This document shows, in pieces, positions 16,669-24,372 of a DNA stretch of 38,192 nt. Source of the stretch: Candidatus Heimdallarchaeota archaeon. GTDB lineage: Archaea; Asgardarchaeota; Heimdallarchaeia; Heimdallarchaeales; Heimdallarchaeaceae. A program made the position numbers and the translations under genes. The stretch covers positions 1 to 38,192 of the forward strand of contig JABCTC010000034.1 of assembly GCA_018238545.1 (NCBI GenBank). Reading direction: 5' to 3'. The notes under the pieces were generated by a model. The model searched no databases. It saw only the letters and a list, made by a program, of their open reading frames with translations, and had not been told where the DNA came from. Within the stretch, counting starts at the first letter, position 1, and the number at the start of each line of letters is the position of its first letter.

Positions 16669-18594
16669 CTACTCCACCCTCAATTCTTTGTCATCTTCGC
16701 TTACGAAGAGACTTATTATTTGACTCTTAGTGTCAATGAGCTTTGTTACGCTCTCGTTGTTATCGATAAATATCGGTGCATTAAATCCGTAAAAATCTAT
16801 TAGAGTATTGATTATATCTAGTCCGGCATTAATTCTTGCACCATTGTTTAGATTAGTTCTATAAGGGACACCTTCAACTAATGCTTCACAAGTAGGTTCT
16901 AGCGCTCCATTCACTAATTTATTGAACAGCTTAAATGATACAAGTTCAAATTTGCTATTGAGTTTCTTCTCGAGTAAATCAATTGATTTATTATTGTAAT
17001 TGTCAATCATAAACTCGTCTTTCTCGATAGATAAAAGTTCTTCGTTTAAATCTTTCTCAATCTCCAGGAGTTCAGATCGTCTACTGTTTGATTTTTCAAT
17101 CACTTCATATTTATATAGCAGGTCTTTGAAAAAGTCTTTCTTTTGACTAATATCGCTTAATTTTCCAACTAATAAAGAAGTGTCTGCTGATTGGTCTACT
17201 GCTTTTTCCATCGCTTTGATTTCTAATTCGATTTCTTTATATTCGTCGGTAGGTGTAAACTTAGTAACCACTACATCAGGAGTGTTCATAATGCGTACTC
17301 TTCTATCGTCAATACCATCTCGCTCGATTTCATTTTTCTTAGTCAACCCATCGTTTACAGCTTCATTTCCCTTAATTGATTTATGAAGTCTAGTACCTTT
17401 GTTAGAAATAGTTTCTAATTCAACACTGCAATCACCCATGAATTTCGTTCTTGCTTTGTTAATTAATTCTTCTTTTTGGTCTATTGGCAACTCTTGACCG
17501 CAAGTGTGGCAAACTAAATCCGTCGGTGGTTTGAAGCTTCTAGATTTCATTTCTTTGTATTCTTCTCTAGCAATAGATAACTTTTCTTTTACTTTTTCAA
17601 TCTCCATTGTTACCGCTTCTTTTGACTTGGTATTTCTTTTGATTCTTTCTTCGCTTTCTTCAATGTCCGTTTTATAATTAGCAATCATTCTTTTAACTTC
17701 GCTATTTTTATACTCGACATTTCGCTCGTGATCCGATTCAATACTAACTAACTTTTGCTTCTTCCTAGCGACCTCTCTAATAAGATGTTCATTGTTCTCA
17801 TTACGTGTAGAAACGTCACTGAGCGACTTTTTAACCTCGTCATACTCTTTATCCATTCTAACGAGTTCTTTCTCTGCATCTGATTTTGACACCTCCGGGG
17901 TACTATTTATCACTCTGTCTGTTTCATCGACTCTAGAAGGTATTTCTTCTAAGTCTTTTTTAATTTTTTTCTTTTTCTCGGAGATCATTTTTCCATAATC
18001 TTCGATTGTTTTCCCTTGATTTAAAATAGCTGCAATAAACGATTCAAGTTTCTTATCACCCTCAACTATTTCATCGTTATCAATTCCGCCGACTAATTCA
18101 ATTAGAATCTCTCTTTGCTTAGTCCAATGAAGCGAAGTAAAGTAATTCAAATTTGAAACCATCTTGAAAACTTCTTCGTCGATAATCTCGCCTATCATAG
18201 ATTGATATTCTTTTTGTGATACTGGAACACCATCAATATGATAAACAGTTGTATGACCGGTTAAAACCTTTTCAATAGTACCGGTTTTCTTAACCCATTT
18301 CTCTGTATAGGTTCTTTTTAATTGTTTTAGCTTTCCATCAACTAACAAATCAGCACCGACTTCGTGTTCAAGAAAATGAATTGGATCACCATTGCTATCA
18401 AGTGTTTTGATTTCAAAATCTTTTTTATCCTCTGAATTCTTACCAAACAAAAGCCATAAATAAGCATCGAAGATCGTTGTTTTTCCTGTTGCATTATCAC
18501 CATAGATTTTTAAATCTTTACCATTTGGCAATACTTTTAATTCTTTTATGCCTTTAAAATTTCTGATTTGCAGTTCTTTTAATGTAATCTTCAT
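16669..18594 (-). CDS. Rad50/SbcC-like AAA ATPase
   Basis: The ATG at 18594 follows GGGAGGG on the minus strand; an in-frame TTG at 18609 would place the ribosome site inside the gene. The 641-residue product begins with ITLKELQIRNFKGI and Walker A GDNATGKTT (about 32-40), then long coiled coils with a zinc-hook CHTC motif (C362, C365). It ends with a head half containing ARINAGLDIINTL and APIFIDNNESV (Walker B/D-loop). Rad50/SbcC proteins hold DNA ends and work with an SbcD/Mre11 nuclease. No SbcD is encoded here, so the MBL protein or the host enzyme would be the partner. It is the largest gene of the recombination operon. Confidence 0.9.
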   Translation of the reverse strand: MKITLKELQIRNFKGIKELKVLPNGKDLKIYGDNATGKTTIFDAYLWLLFGKNSEDKKDFEIKTLDSNGDPIHFLEHEVGADLLVDGKLKQLKRTYTEKWVKKTGTIEKVLTGHTTVYHIDGVPVSQKEYQSMIGEIIDEEVFKMVSNLNYFTSLHWTKQREILIELVGGIDNDEIVEGDKKLESFIAAILNQGKTIEDYGKMISEKKKKIKKDLEEIPSRVDETDRVINSTPEVSKSDAEKELVRMDKEYDEVKKSLSDVSTRNENNEHLIREVARKKQKLVSIESDHERNVEYKNSEVKRMIANYKTDIEESEERIKRNTKSKEAVTMEIEKVKEKLSIAREEYKEMKSRSFKPPTDLVCHTCGQELPIDQKEELINKARTKFMGDCSVELETISNKGTRLHKSIKGNEAVNDGLTKKNEIERDGIDDRRVRIMNTPDVVVTKFTPTDEYKEIELEIKAMEKAVDQSADTSLLVGKLSDISQKKDFFKDLLYKYEVIEKSNSRRSELLEIEKDLNEELLSIEKDEFMIDNYNNKSIDLLEKKLNSKFELVSFKLFNKLVNGALEPTCEALVEGVPYRTNLNNGARINAGLDIINTLIDFYGFNAPIFIDNNESVTKLIDTKSQIISLFVSEDDKELRVE

Positions 18595-18612
18595 AATTAA
18601 CCCTCCCAAGTT

Positions 18613-18774
18613 TTATTTCTCTTCTAGCCATTTTTCAACTTCTTTAATTTCTCCGTACCATTTGCTTCCTAGTTTCTTACAAGGCATATCTTTTTTTTCA
18701 CCTTTGCCGATCCAGTTATAAATCGTTCTTTCTGTCACTTTAAAATGCGCAGCTATTTCTTTTACTGTATTCAT
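18613..18774 (-). CDS. Small HTH (excisionase-like) regulator
   Basis: The real product is 53 residues, starting at the ATG complementary to 18772-18774 after AGGAGGT; the longer open frame upstream overlaps the promoter. It has a MerR/excisionase-type helix-turn-helix: TVKEIAAHFKVTERTIYNWI, then GEIKEVEKWLEEK. It is the first gene of the leftward operon and may regulate the divergent promoters. No integrase is present, so it is unlikely to be a true excisionase. Confidence 0.85.
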   Translation of the reverse strand: MNTVKEIAAHFKVTERTIYNWIGKGEKKDMPCKKLGSKWYGEIKEVEKWLEEK

Positions 18775-18793
18775 TATCTCACCTCCTGGTTCT

Positions 18794-18822
18794 ATTATAA
18801 ATGAAAGAATATGAAATTGCAA
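18794..18822 (-). promoter_or_regulatory. Leftward early promoter
   Basis: On the minus strand TTGCAA, a 17-base spacer and TATAAT form a near-consensus sigma-A promoter. It lies 20 bases before the start of the small HTH gene and would drive the SbcC-like/ssb/recT operon. Confidence 0.85.
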
Positions 18823-18853
18823 GAAGTAATTTGAAAATAAATTAAAATAATTG

Positions 18854-18882
18854 TTGACAACTATACCACAAAGGAATATATT
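18854..18882 (+). promoter_or_regulatory. Rightward early promoter
   Basis: TTGACA, a 17-base spacer and TATATT form a strong sigma-A promoter about 27 bases before the first rightward gene. The -35 lies inside TTGTTGACAA, whose TTGT and ACAA ends are inverted, a possible operator half-site pair. Back-to-back with the leftward promoter 31 bases away, it makes a compact divergent switch. Confidence 0.85.
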
Positions 18883-18908
18883 AAGAGCAAGAAAAGGAGA
18901 TGTTGAGA

Positions 18909-19172
18909 ATGAACAGAACAACAACAAAATCATATGGAATGGTAGAAGAAATAAAAATCGAATGTTGCAAAGAAGAATTACAAGAAGTCGTAAATGAATT
19001 TGGATCTGTAGTTGTAAGGAGAACAAAAGAATCTGAATATTTATTCGATGGCGAAAGTTATTTAATTGAAGATGCGAAATTTATTCTTTTAAGTGTAGAA
19101 AAAATATATTTGCATTCTTTAGATGTTAACGATCGGATTTATCCAAAAGTTACAATAAGGGAGAGTGTTTAA
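18909..19172 (+). CDS. Early hypothetical protein
   Basis: The ATG at 18909 lies nine bases after AAGGAG; the in-frame ATG at 18900 is too close to it. The 87-residue product (YGMVEEIKIECCKEELQEVV, then SEYLFDGESYLIEDAKFILL) has alternating beta strands and one helix. I recognise no family. Being the first gene from the strong rightward early promoter, it may be an immediate-early host-takeover or regulatory protein; that is inference only. Confidence 0.75.
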   Translation: MNRTTTKSYGMVEEIKIECCKEELQEVVNEFGSVVVRRTKESEYLFDGESYLIEDAKFILLSVEKIYLHSLDVNDRIYPKVTIRESV

Positions 19173-19173
19173 A

Positions 19174-19383
19174 ATGTTTAAAGACTATTTAAAGAATCTA
19201 CGATTAGAAAAAGGGTTAACTCAAAGAAAACTGGCAAAAGAATTGTTTGTTAATCAAAAAACCATTTCGCTTTGGGAAAGCGGACTTAGAGTTCCTGAAT
19301 ATTACAACGCTAAAACAATCGCCGAATTCTACGGAATAGACAAAGTGAAATTGATTGAAAAGATAATGGAGGAAATAAAATGA
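19174..19383 (+). CDS. XRE-family helix-turn-helix repressor (Cro/CI-like)
   Basis: The 69-residue protein is a complete HTH_3 domain: FKDYLKNLRLEKGLTQRKLA, KELFVNQKTISLWESGLRVP, then a C-terminal helix. The ATG at 19174 sits ten bases after AGGGAG; the GTG at 19165 is too near. Such small proteins bind operators as dimers. In this place it is probably Cro-like, acting on the divergent promoters at 18794-18882. It has no CI-type C-terminal dimerisation or cleavage domain. Its stop overlaps the next start (ATGA). Confidence 0.92.
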   Translation: MFKDYLKNLRLEKGLTQRKLAKELFVNQKTISLWESGLRVPEYYNAKTIAEFYGIDKVKLIEKIMEEIK

Positions 19384-19838
19384 AGAAACTAGGTATAACG
19401 TTATGGATTCTTTTGTTAATCATAATCATAGTAGGTAACGACTCATATGCCCTAGACAACACAAAATACGACTTTTGGTTCACCATATGGAGTAATGAGT
19501 TCGATCTTCCTAACGGGTTATTAAAAGCTGTAGCGATACACGAATCGGGGCTTGATGAAAATATAATCGGGTGTAGTGGTGATCTTGGACTTATGCAACT
19601 TAACCCAAGATATATTGAAAGTTATCTGAGTGATATGGGCTGGGAATGGGAATTTGAGTGGAGCCAGCCGAGGGATAATATTATGCTAGGTGCTTTCATA
19701 CTCTCTCAAAATTTAAAATATTATGATGGTGATGTTGATAAGGCATTAAGTGCATACAACACAGGAATAGGCAGAACAAACTCGAAGGGTGTTTATTGGA
19801 AATATGTTAATAAAATAGAGTGGGGTGAAAAGAATTGA
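19380..19838 (+). CDS. Secreted lytic transglycosylase (SLT-like)
   Basis: The 152-residue product begins with a clear signal peptide (MKKLG, hydrophobic 5-19, likely cleavage after DSYA near 25). A small SLT/goose-lysozyme-like domain follows: LLKAVAIHESGLDEN, where the Glu is the predicted catalytic acid, SGDLGLMQLNP, and KALSAYNTGIG. Such enzymes cleave the glycan strands of peptidoglycan. It is placed among early regulators and the methyltransferase, far from the late lysins, so it may act outside the membrane early in infection, for example in envelope remodelling or superinfection control. That role is inference. It overlaps its neighbours at both ends. Confidence 0.88.
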   Translation: MKKLGITLWILLLIIIIVGNDSYALDNTKYDFWFTIWSNEFDLPNGLLKAVAIHESGLDENIIGCSGDLGLMQLNPRYIESYLSDMGWEWEFEWSQPRDNIMLGAFILSQNLKYYDGDVDKALSAYNTGIGRTNSKGVYWKYVNKIEWGEKN

Positions 19839-21181
19839 ATCTACTAGAAATGATATTAGACAAAACAGGACTAGATTATATAAGAACAGGAGAGGGACTT
19901 GCCGGCATTGGAGCATGGGGTAGAAGTTTGAAATATTTAGATATCCCTCATAAATTACAATGGTATTACGAAATAGATAAATATGCTTCTAACGCTTTCG
20001 CAGCTATACATGATGTTTCGGAAGATTTGAACAGATGGGATATATTTGGCAACAAAGAAAATCTAGAAGATATTGATGTATTCTATTATTCCCCACCTTG
20101 CCAATCATTCAGTTTAGCCGGTAAAAGAGAAGGAACCGATGTTGCGAAAGGTACGATATTTTGGGAGTGTTTAGAAATAATCAAACTCAAGAAACCTTTC
20201 TATTCAATCATGGAAAACGTAGAAGGACTGACTCATGAAGCGTTCAAGTATGAATGGGCAGAAATGCAGAGGGATATTAGAAATGCCGGGTATGTTAATT
20301 ATCCAATGGTGTTGAACACCCAAAACTATGGGATTCCACAAAACCGATCGAGAATATTCTTAATTAGCATCAGAGAAGATATAGATAAAGAAATGAAAGA
20401 ACAAGGAATCTATTTCACTGAACCTAAAACGGTTAAACTTGAATTGAGATTGAAAGATTTACTTGAAGATGCAGTTGATAAAAAATATTATTTGAGCGAT
20501 AAGATGGTTGATTTCTTTTATTCAAACGAACAAAAAAACAAAGAAAAAGGTAACGGATTCAGATTTGGTGTTTCCGATGGAAATATTGTCGCAAGTGCGA
20601 TAACCACTAGAAATGGTTCGAGAATGGACGATAATTTCATCAAAGTACCTTGCGACACTAAAAAAGGTTATATGGAAGCATACGACGGCGATGGAATCTA
20701 TTTAGATAGACCGGAGCAAAAAAGAGGAACGGTGCAAAGTGGAATGATTCCAACTCTGAAAACAAGTGGTGAGGATATTGGAGTAGTTGTTACAGATAAA
20801 ATCATCAAATTAGGTAATCTTTCTACAAATGATAGATTTGGTGGTGATCCTCAAGATTGGAGATTGTATTCGCCAGAAGGTATTTGCCCGACTATTAAGG
20901 CAGCTGCAAGTAATGGATATATTAAAGAACGTTTGAGAATACGCAAACTAACTCCACTCGAAACTTTCAGACTTCAACACTTCTCTGATGATGATTATTA
21001 TAAGGCAGTAGAGTCATACGAAAAAAAATGGGGTAAAGATAAATCTGATACTCAAATGTATATCAGAACCGGGAACTCAATCAGTGTAAATGTCATCAAC
21101 GAGATTCATAAGAATTTATTGTTGGGTAGGCAACAAGTGGCTTACCAAAGTACAATGTTTGATTATATGGGAGGGATTTAA
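19835..21181 (+). CDS. DNA (cytosine-5-)-methyltransferase
   Basis: This 448-residue protein shows the C5-methylase motifs in order: I GLAGIGAWGRSL (about 21-32), IV SPPCQSFS with catalytic C89, VI MENVEGL (E127), VIII QNRSRIF (169-175), IX LTPLETFRLQHF and X GNSISVNV. The long stretch between VIII and IX (about 200 residues) holds the target recognition domain. A TTG start overlaps the previous TGA, seven bases after GGGGTGA. No restriction enzyme is nearby, so it probably protects the phage from host restriction. Target sequence cannot be read from sequence alone. Confidence 0.95.
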   Translation: MNLLEMILDKTGLDYIRTGEGLAGIGAWGRSLKYLDIPHKLQWYYEIDKYASNAFAAIHDVSEDLNRWDIFGNKENLEDIDVFYYSPPCQSFSLAGKREGTDVAKGTIFWECLEIIKLKKPFYSIMENVEGLTHEAFKYEWAEMQRDIRNAGYVNYPMVLNTQNYGIPQNRSRIFLISIREDIDKEMKEQGIYFTEPKTVKLELRLKDLLEDAVDKKYYLSDKMVDFFYSNEQKNKEKGNGFRFGVSDGNIVASAITTRNGSRMDDNFIKVPCDTKKGYMEAYDGDGIYLDRPEQKRGTVQSGMIPTLKTSGEDIGVVVTDKIIKLGNLSTNDRFGGDPQDWRLYSPEGICPTIKAAASNGYIKERLRIRKLTPLETFRLQHFSDDDYYKAVESYEKKWGKDKSDTQMYIRTGNSISVNVINEIHKNLLLGRQQVAYQSTMFDYMGGI

Positions 21182-21453
21182 TGAAAACTTATAAAAATTT
21201 TATAAACGAATTTGGTTTTATGTATATCGGTAAAGAAAACGCGATCACTAGCAAAAGTTTAAGCCATATTAAAAAAATCACACCGAGAAATTTAAGAAGA
21301 TTAGCACACGAATTTAGAGTAGAGGGTTTTCCAATCCTTTCATCATCAGAAAAAGGTTACTACATTCCTAAAAATCTCGAAGAAATCACAAGGTATAAAA
21401 AGGAAACACGAAGTAGAATAATGAATCTGAATGAAACAGTGAGGTTTATATGA
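21181..21453 (+). CDS. Winged-helix-like DNA-binding protein
   Basis: The 90-residue product contains a pattern resembling HTH_11/winged-helix domains: ITPRNLRRLAHEFRVEGFPI followed by a short wing SSSEKGYYIPKNLEE and a basic C-terminal helix (YKKETRSRIMNL). Comparable small proteins occur in the early regions of Gram-positive phages as regulators. Its ATG overlaps the methyltransferase TAA. The call rests on shape rather than a firm family match; it may regulate the following replication unit. Confidence 0.7.
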   Translation: MKTYKNFINEFGFMYIGKENAITSKSLSHIKKITPRNLRRLAHEFRVEGFPILSSSEKGYYIPKNLEEITRYKKETRSRIMNLNETVRFI

Positions 21454-21701
21454 GAGATATAAAGGAATATACACGAACAGAAATATGGCTTGAAACAGGA
21501 ATTTTAAAAGCTGACTTTGTACCTGGCAGATATAAAATAAGTGTCATATATGAAATAGAGGACGAGGGGAAGAAAGACTATACAGAACTCTTAAAGGTTG
21601 ATACTCCAACGGAATGTATTAGATTTGATATGTACAGTAAGGTAAACGCTAAGAGATATGAGGATCTATGGATACATAAATCAACAATAGAATTACTTTA
21701 A
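21450..21701 (+). CDS. Early hypothetical protein
   Basis: An 83-residue, beta-rich acidic protein (TEIWLETGILKADFVPGRYK, then ECIRFDMYSKVNAKRY) without recognised motifs. Its ATG overlaps the previous stop (ATGA) and its TAA lies at the foot of a strong terminator, so it is the last gene of this transcription unit. Function unknown. Confidence 0.75.
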   Translation: MRDIKEYTRTEIWLETGILKADFVPGRYKISVIYEIEDEGKKDYTELLKVDTPTECIRFDMYSKVNAKRYEDLWIHKSTIELL

Positions 21702-21724
21702 ACACTCGAAAGGGTGTTTTTTTT
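21700..21724 (+). terminator. Strong rho-independent terminator
   Basis: AAACACTC, a GAAA tetraloop and GGGTGTTT make an eight-pair stem followed by more T (to 21724). It ends the first rightward early unit and overlaps the preceding stop codon. Confidence 0.92.
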
Positions 21725-21740
21725 GTGAAATATTTTATTG

Positions 21741-21786
21741 TATTTTATAATATTTTGTTGCATTATATAAAATATAGTTATACAAT
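21741..21786 (+). promoter_or_regulatory. Promoter with inverted repeat before the replication module
   Basis: TTGCAT (21758-21763), 17 bases and TACAAT (21781-21786) form a promoter. A perfect nine-base inverted repeat, TATTTTATA (21741-21749) and TATAAAATA (21766-21774), flanks the -35, so a protein bound there would block RNA polymerase. The whole 21725-21790 stretch is extremely AT-rich and could also melt easily as an origin; iterons are not evident. Confidence 0.65.
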
Positions 21787-21806
21787 GTATTTAGGAGGTG
21801 ATATTA

Positions 21807-21971
21807 ATGAGTGAAAACTTAATTACCAAGAAGCAATTAGCAGAGAAATTGGGAGTTACAGAACAATCTATCAACAATTATTTAAGAGATGGTTTACCAA
21901 AAGTTAAATTTAGAACAGGCGCTATAAGATTTGAATACAGTAAATGTTTAGATTGGCTAAAAGGGGAATAA
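21807..21971 (+). CDS. Small HTH protein (MerR/excisionase-like)
   Basis: This 54-residue product starts after AGGAGGT. It has a helix-turn-helix LITKKQLAEKLGVTEQSINN followed by a wing-like RTGAIRFEYSKCLDWLKGE. It closely parallels the 53-residue HTH protein of the leftward operon in size and build. As the first gene downstream of the inverted-repeat promoter it is a candidate autoregulator of the replication module. True excisionase function is unlikely because no integrase is seen. Confidence 0.85.
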   Translation: MSENLITKKQLAEKLGVTEQSINNYLRDGLPKVKFRTGAIRFEYSKCLDWLKGE

Positions 21972-22001
21972 AAAAGGAGGTAGTTGAGAGTAGGTGATTA
22001 A

Positions 22002-22706
22002 ATGGGATTAAAAAACTTTCTACCGTTGAACCGAGAAATAATGGATCATTGGATATATAAAGATAGTGATTATCTTAAAATTTGGGTAGAAATGTTATTT
22101 GTTGCAAGATACTCTAAAGAACCAAAAAAAGAACTTTATAGAAGCAGTTTATATATTTTGAATCAGGGTGAATTTTTATTTAGTAGAGTAACTTGGGGTA
22201 AAAGATTACACATTAAAGATTATAAATTAAAAAAATTAATTAACTTATTAAAAGATGATAATATGATTATTAAAGTAGGTCAAGTAGGTTCTAGTGGTGC
22301 AACAATTTTTAAAATAGTTAACTATAAAAGGTACAACGAAGTGAATGCAAACACACCAGCGATAAACATTGATACAACTGCGATAGAGGGTGGTGTAAGA
22401 CAGCCACAAGACAGCCATACACCAGCCATTGGACAGCCACTCGCCACTAAAGAAGAAAGAAAGAAAGAAAAAAAGAAAGAAGAAAAAGATATATATAGCA
22501 AATTTGTAGAACTTACAAAAAGTGAATATGAAAAACTTATAGAAAAATTTGGGGAAATAGAAACGTTAAATTTTATAGAAAGGCTTAATAATTACATTGG
22601 TAGTACAGGTAAAAAATATAAATCTCATTATTACACTATTTTAAGTTGGAGTAGAAAAAATGTTAAAGAAAAGCCAAAATCAAATTCATGGGAGGAATTT
22701 AAATGA
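22002..22706 (+). CDS. Phage replication initiator / replisome organiser
   Basis: The 234-residue protein has an N-terminal winged-helix-like region (LPLNREIMDHWIYKDSDYLK, then FSRVTWGKRLHIKDYKLKKL). A low-complexity linker follows (residues about 120-165, ending in Lys/Glu repeats). The C-terminal domain has FVELTKSEYEKLIEKFGE and NYIGSTGKKYKSHYYTILSW, typical of replisome-organiser proteins upstream of helicase loaders. I infer origin recognition and recruitment of the loader and helicase encoded next. An origin may lie in the gene itself or in the AT-rich 21725-21790 stretch. Codon use is noticeably AT-richer (many TTA, AAA) than in the virion genes. Confidence 0.82.
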   Translation: MGLKNFLPLNREIMDHWIYKDSDYLKIWVEMLFVARYSKEPKKELYRSSLYILNQGEFLFSRVTWGKRLHIKDYKLKKLINLLKDDNMIIKVGQVGSSGATIFKIVNYKRYNEVNANTPAINIDTTAIEGGVRQPQDSHTPAIGQPLATKEERKKEKKKEEKDIYSKFVELTKSEYEKLIEKFGEIETLNFIERLNNYIGSTGKKYKSHYYTILSWSRKNVKEKPKSNSWEEFK

Positions 22707-23011
22707 AAACGGATCAAGAAATAATTAACAATTCATTGTTAAGAATTAAAAAAGAGCCAAAAATGACGAGGGAAGATTTAATTGAAGCGTTAGGTGAATT
22801 AGAAGCAATTTATCCCGAATGGAAAGTTAATAACTATACAAAAGAAAAAAAGATGATGTTTTTAAATGTTTGGGAAAGGCATTTTAAAAATGTAAGGAAA
22901 GATTATTTTCTTTTAGCTTTAGATAACATAATGGATACATCTGAATTTTCACCAACAATAACTAAAATTAAAGAAGAAATCTATAGAATTACAAGTAACA
23001 CAAAATGTTAG
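22703..23011 (+). CDS. Replicative helicase loader (G39P-like)
   Basis: The 102-residue, helical protein (MTREDLIEALGELEAIYPEW, then NVWERHFKNVRKDYFLLALD, ending TSEFSPTITKIKEEIYR) resembles the loader/inhibitor G39P family (PF11417-like). These proteins bind a DnaB-type helicase and deliver it to the initiator. The context is exact: initiator before and helicase after, with overlaps at both ends (ATGA upstream; the helicase ATG at 23005 is inside). No ATPase motif, as expected for this family. Confidence 0.82.
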   Translation: MKTDQEIINNSLLRIKKEPKMTREDLIEALGELEAIYPEWKVNNYTKEKKMMFLNVWERHFKNVRKDYFLLALDNIMDTSEFSPTITKIKEEIYRITSNTKC

Positions 23012-24234
23012 AAAAAAGTATAATCGCATCAGCAATGTTTGACAGCGAGATAATTGAACATATAAACCCTAAATGGTTTACAGATCAAAAATTAAAAATA
23101 ATCGCTGAAGCATTAATCGAAATTGGGATAAATGATATTGTTGCGGTTCACAAAAAAACAAATATAGAAATAGATGAATTAACTAATATTTCAGAACATT
23201 TTGAAACGTATTCAATCGCATTAAACAGAATAAATAATTTAAAAAAAGAATATAAAAATAGAGAAGTATCGAAAATATTAGACAATGCTAAAAATGATTT
23301 AGATAATGTTTCTTTGTCTGAAATAAGTAACCGAATTGATAAAATAAATTTTGAAGACGAAGAAAACGATAGTGATGAGGGTTTTAAATCGATAATATTA
23401 AATCTAGCTGAAGAACTCAACCAACCACCAAGAGAGAAAGAAAACGAATTATATAATTTTCCGATACCTAAATTAAATTATTATCTTTATCAGTTAGAAA
23501 AAAAATGGTTAGTTACAATTGCAGCTAAATCATCAAAAGGTAAAACGGCATTTAGTATGCAACTTGCTCTTGAATACATGAAAAAAGGTTTAAAAGTATT
23601 AATAATATCAAGAGAAATGTCAAAATCAGCTTTAGTTAAACGAATGATCCAAAATGATTTAGAGTTACAGACAAATGTTTTAAAAAGCAGAAGATTCACA
23701 AAAGGCGAACTTGATAGAGTTACAGATTTATTATTCAAAAGATATTCCAAATTTAAAAGTTGGATAGACACAAGTAGTATGACTGTTAATCAAATTGAAA
23801 CAAAGATAAAAAAATATAATCCTGATATTATATTCATAGATTATATTCAACTCTTAAAAACACCAGGAGGAAACAGCAACAGAGAAAGAGAAGTTGCATC
23901 GGTTTCGAGAGATTTAAAAAACCTAAGTATGATATATGATATTCCGGTTGTTGTAATGGCTCAACTTAATGACAATATGGGTTATCATAGACCAAAAGGT
24001 GATACACCAATGAGAGAATCAAAAGCAATCTATCACGATAGTAATGTTGTAATATATATACACGAACCTATTAAAGAAGAATTGAATGAATATGACGATG
24101 ACGTTGCTGTAAATACAGATAAAATAAAATTAATGGAAGTGATCGTAGATAAAAATAGAGATGGAAGCACAGGTAAAATTCCAGTTTATTTCATAAAACA
24201 GAGATTGAAATTTATAGAAATAAAAGAGGATTAG
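23005..24234 (+). CDS. DnaB-type replicative helicase
   Basis: The 409-residue protein has a short N-terminal helical domain and a RecA-like DnaB C-terminal domain: Walker A AAKSSKGKTAFSM (173-185), H1a-like ISREMSKSAL, Walker B IIFIDYIQLL (275-284), the MAQLND segment and an arginine-finger-like DKNRDGSTG. It unwinds the phage fork as a hexameric ring. It is shorter than cellular DnaB (about 450-470), mainly in the N-terminal domain. The order initiator-loader-helicase indicates a self-contained initiation system; no phage polymerase or primase is seen, so host enzymes probably extend the strands. Confidence 0.95.
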   Translation: MLEKSIIASAMFDSEIIEHINPKWFTDQKLKIIAEALIEIGINDIVAVHKKTNIEIDELTNISEHFETYSIALNRINNLKKEYKNREVSKILDNAKNDLDNVSLSEISNRIDKINFEDEENDSDEGFKSIILNLAEELNQPPREKENELYNFPIPKLNYYLYQLEKKWLVTIAAKSSKGKTAFSMQLALEYMKKGLKVLIISREMSKSALVKRMIQNDLELQTNVLKSRRFTKGELDRVTDLLFKRYSKFKSWIDTSSMTVNQIETKIKKYNPDIIFIDYIQLLKTPGGNSNREREVASVSRDLKNLSMIYDIPVVVMAQLNDNMGYHRPKGDTPMRESKAIYHDSNVVIYIHEPIKEELNEYDDDVAVNTDKIKLMEVIVDKNRDGSTGKIPVYFIKQRLKFIEIKED

Positions 24235-24243
24235 GAGGCAACT

Positions 24244-24372
24244 ATGGAAATAACAATTAGAGACAACGAAGGAGTAGACGAGGTTAAAAGTGCAATTAAA
24301 GTATTGGTTAAAAAATACTTTGAAACAGATGATATTGAAGAACTAATAAACGAATTGGAGGAAATGATATGA
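24244..24372 (+). CDS. Small acidic protein (42 aa)
   Basis: An AGGAGG ends seven bases before this ATG, and the stop overlaps the next start (ATGA at 24369-24372). The 42-residue product is acidic and helical (NEGVDEVKSAIKVLVKKYFE, then DDIEELINELEEMI). No family is recognised. The strong ribosome site and tight packing support it as a real gene. Confidence 0.7.
   Translation: MEITIRDNEGVDEVKSAIKVLVKKYFETDDIEELINELEEMI

Noticed and set aside
18613..18774. Excisionase indicating a temperate integrative phage
   Set aside because: No integrase or attachment site was found anywhere in the window.
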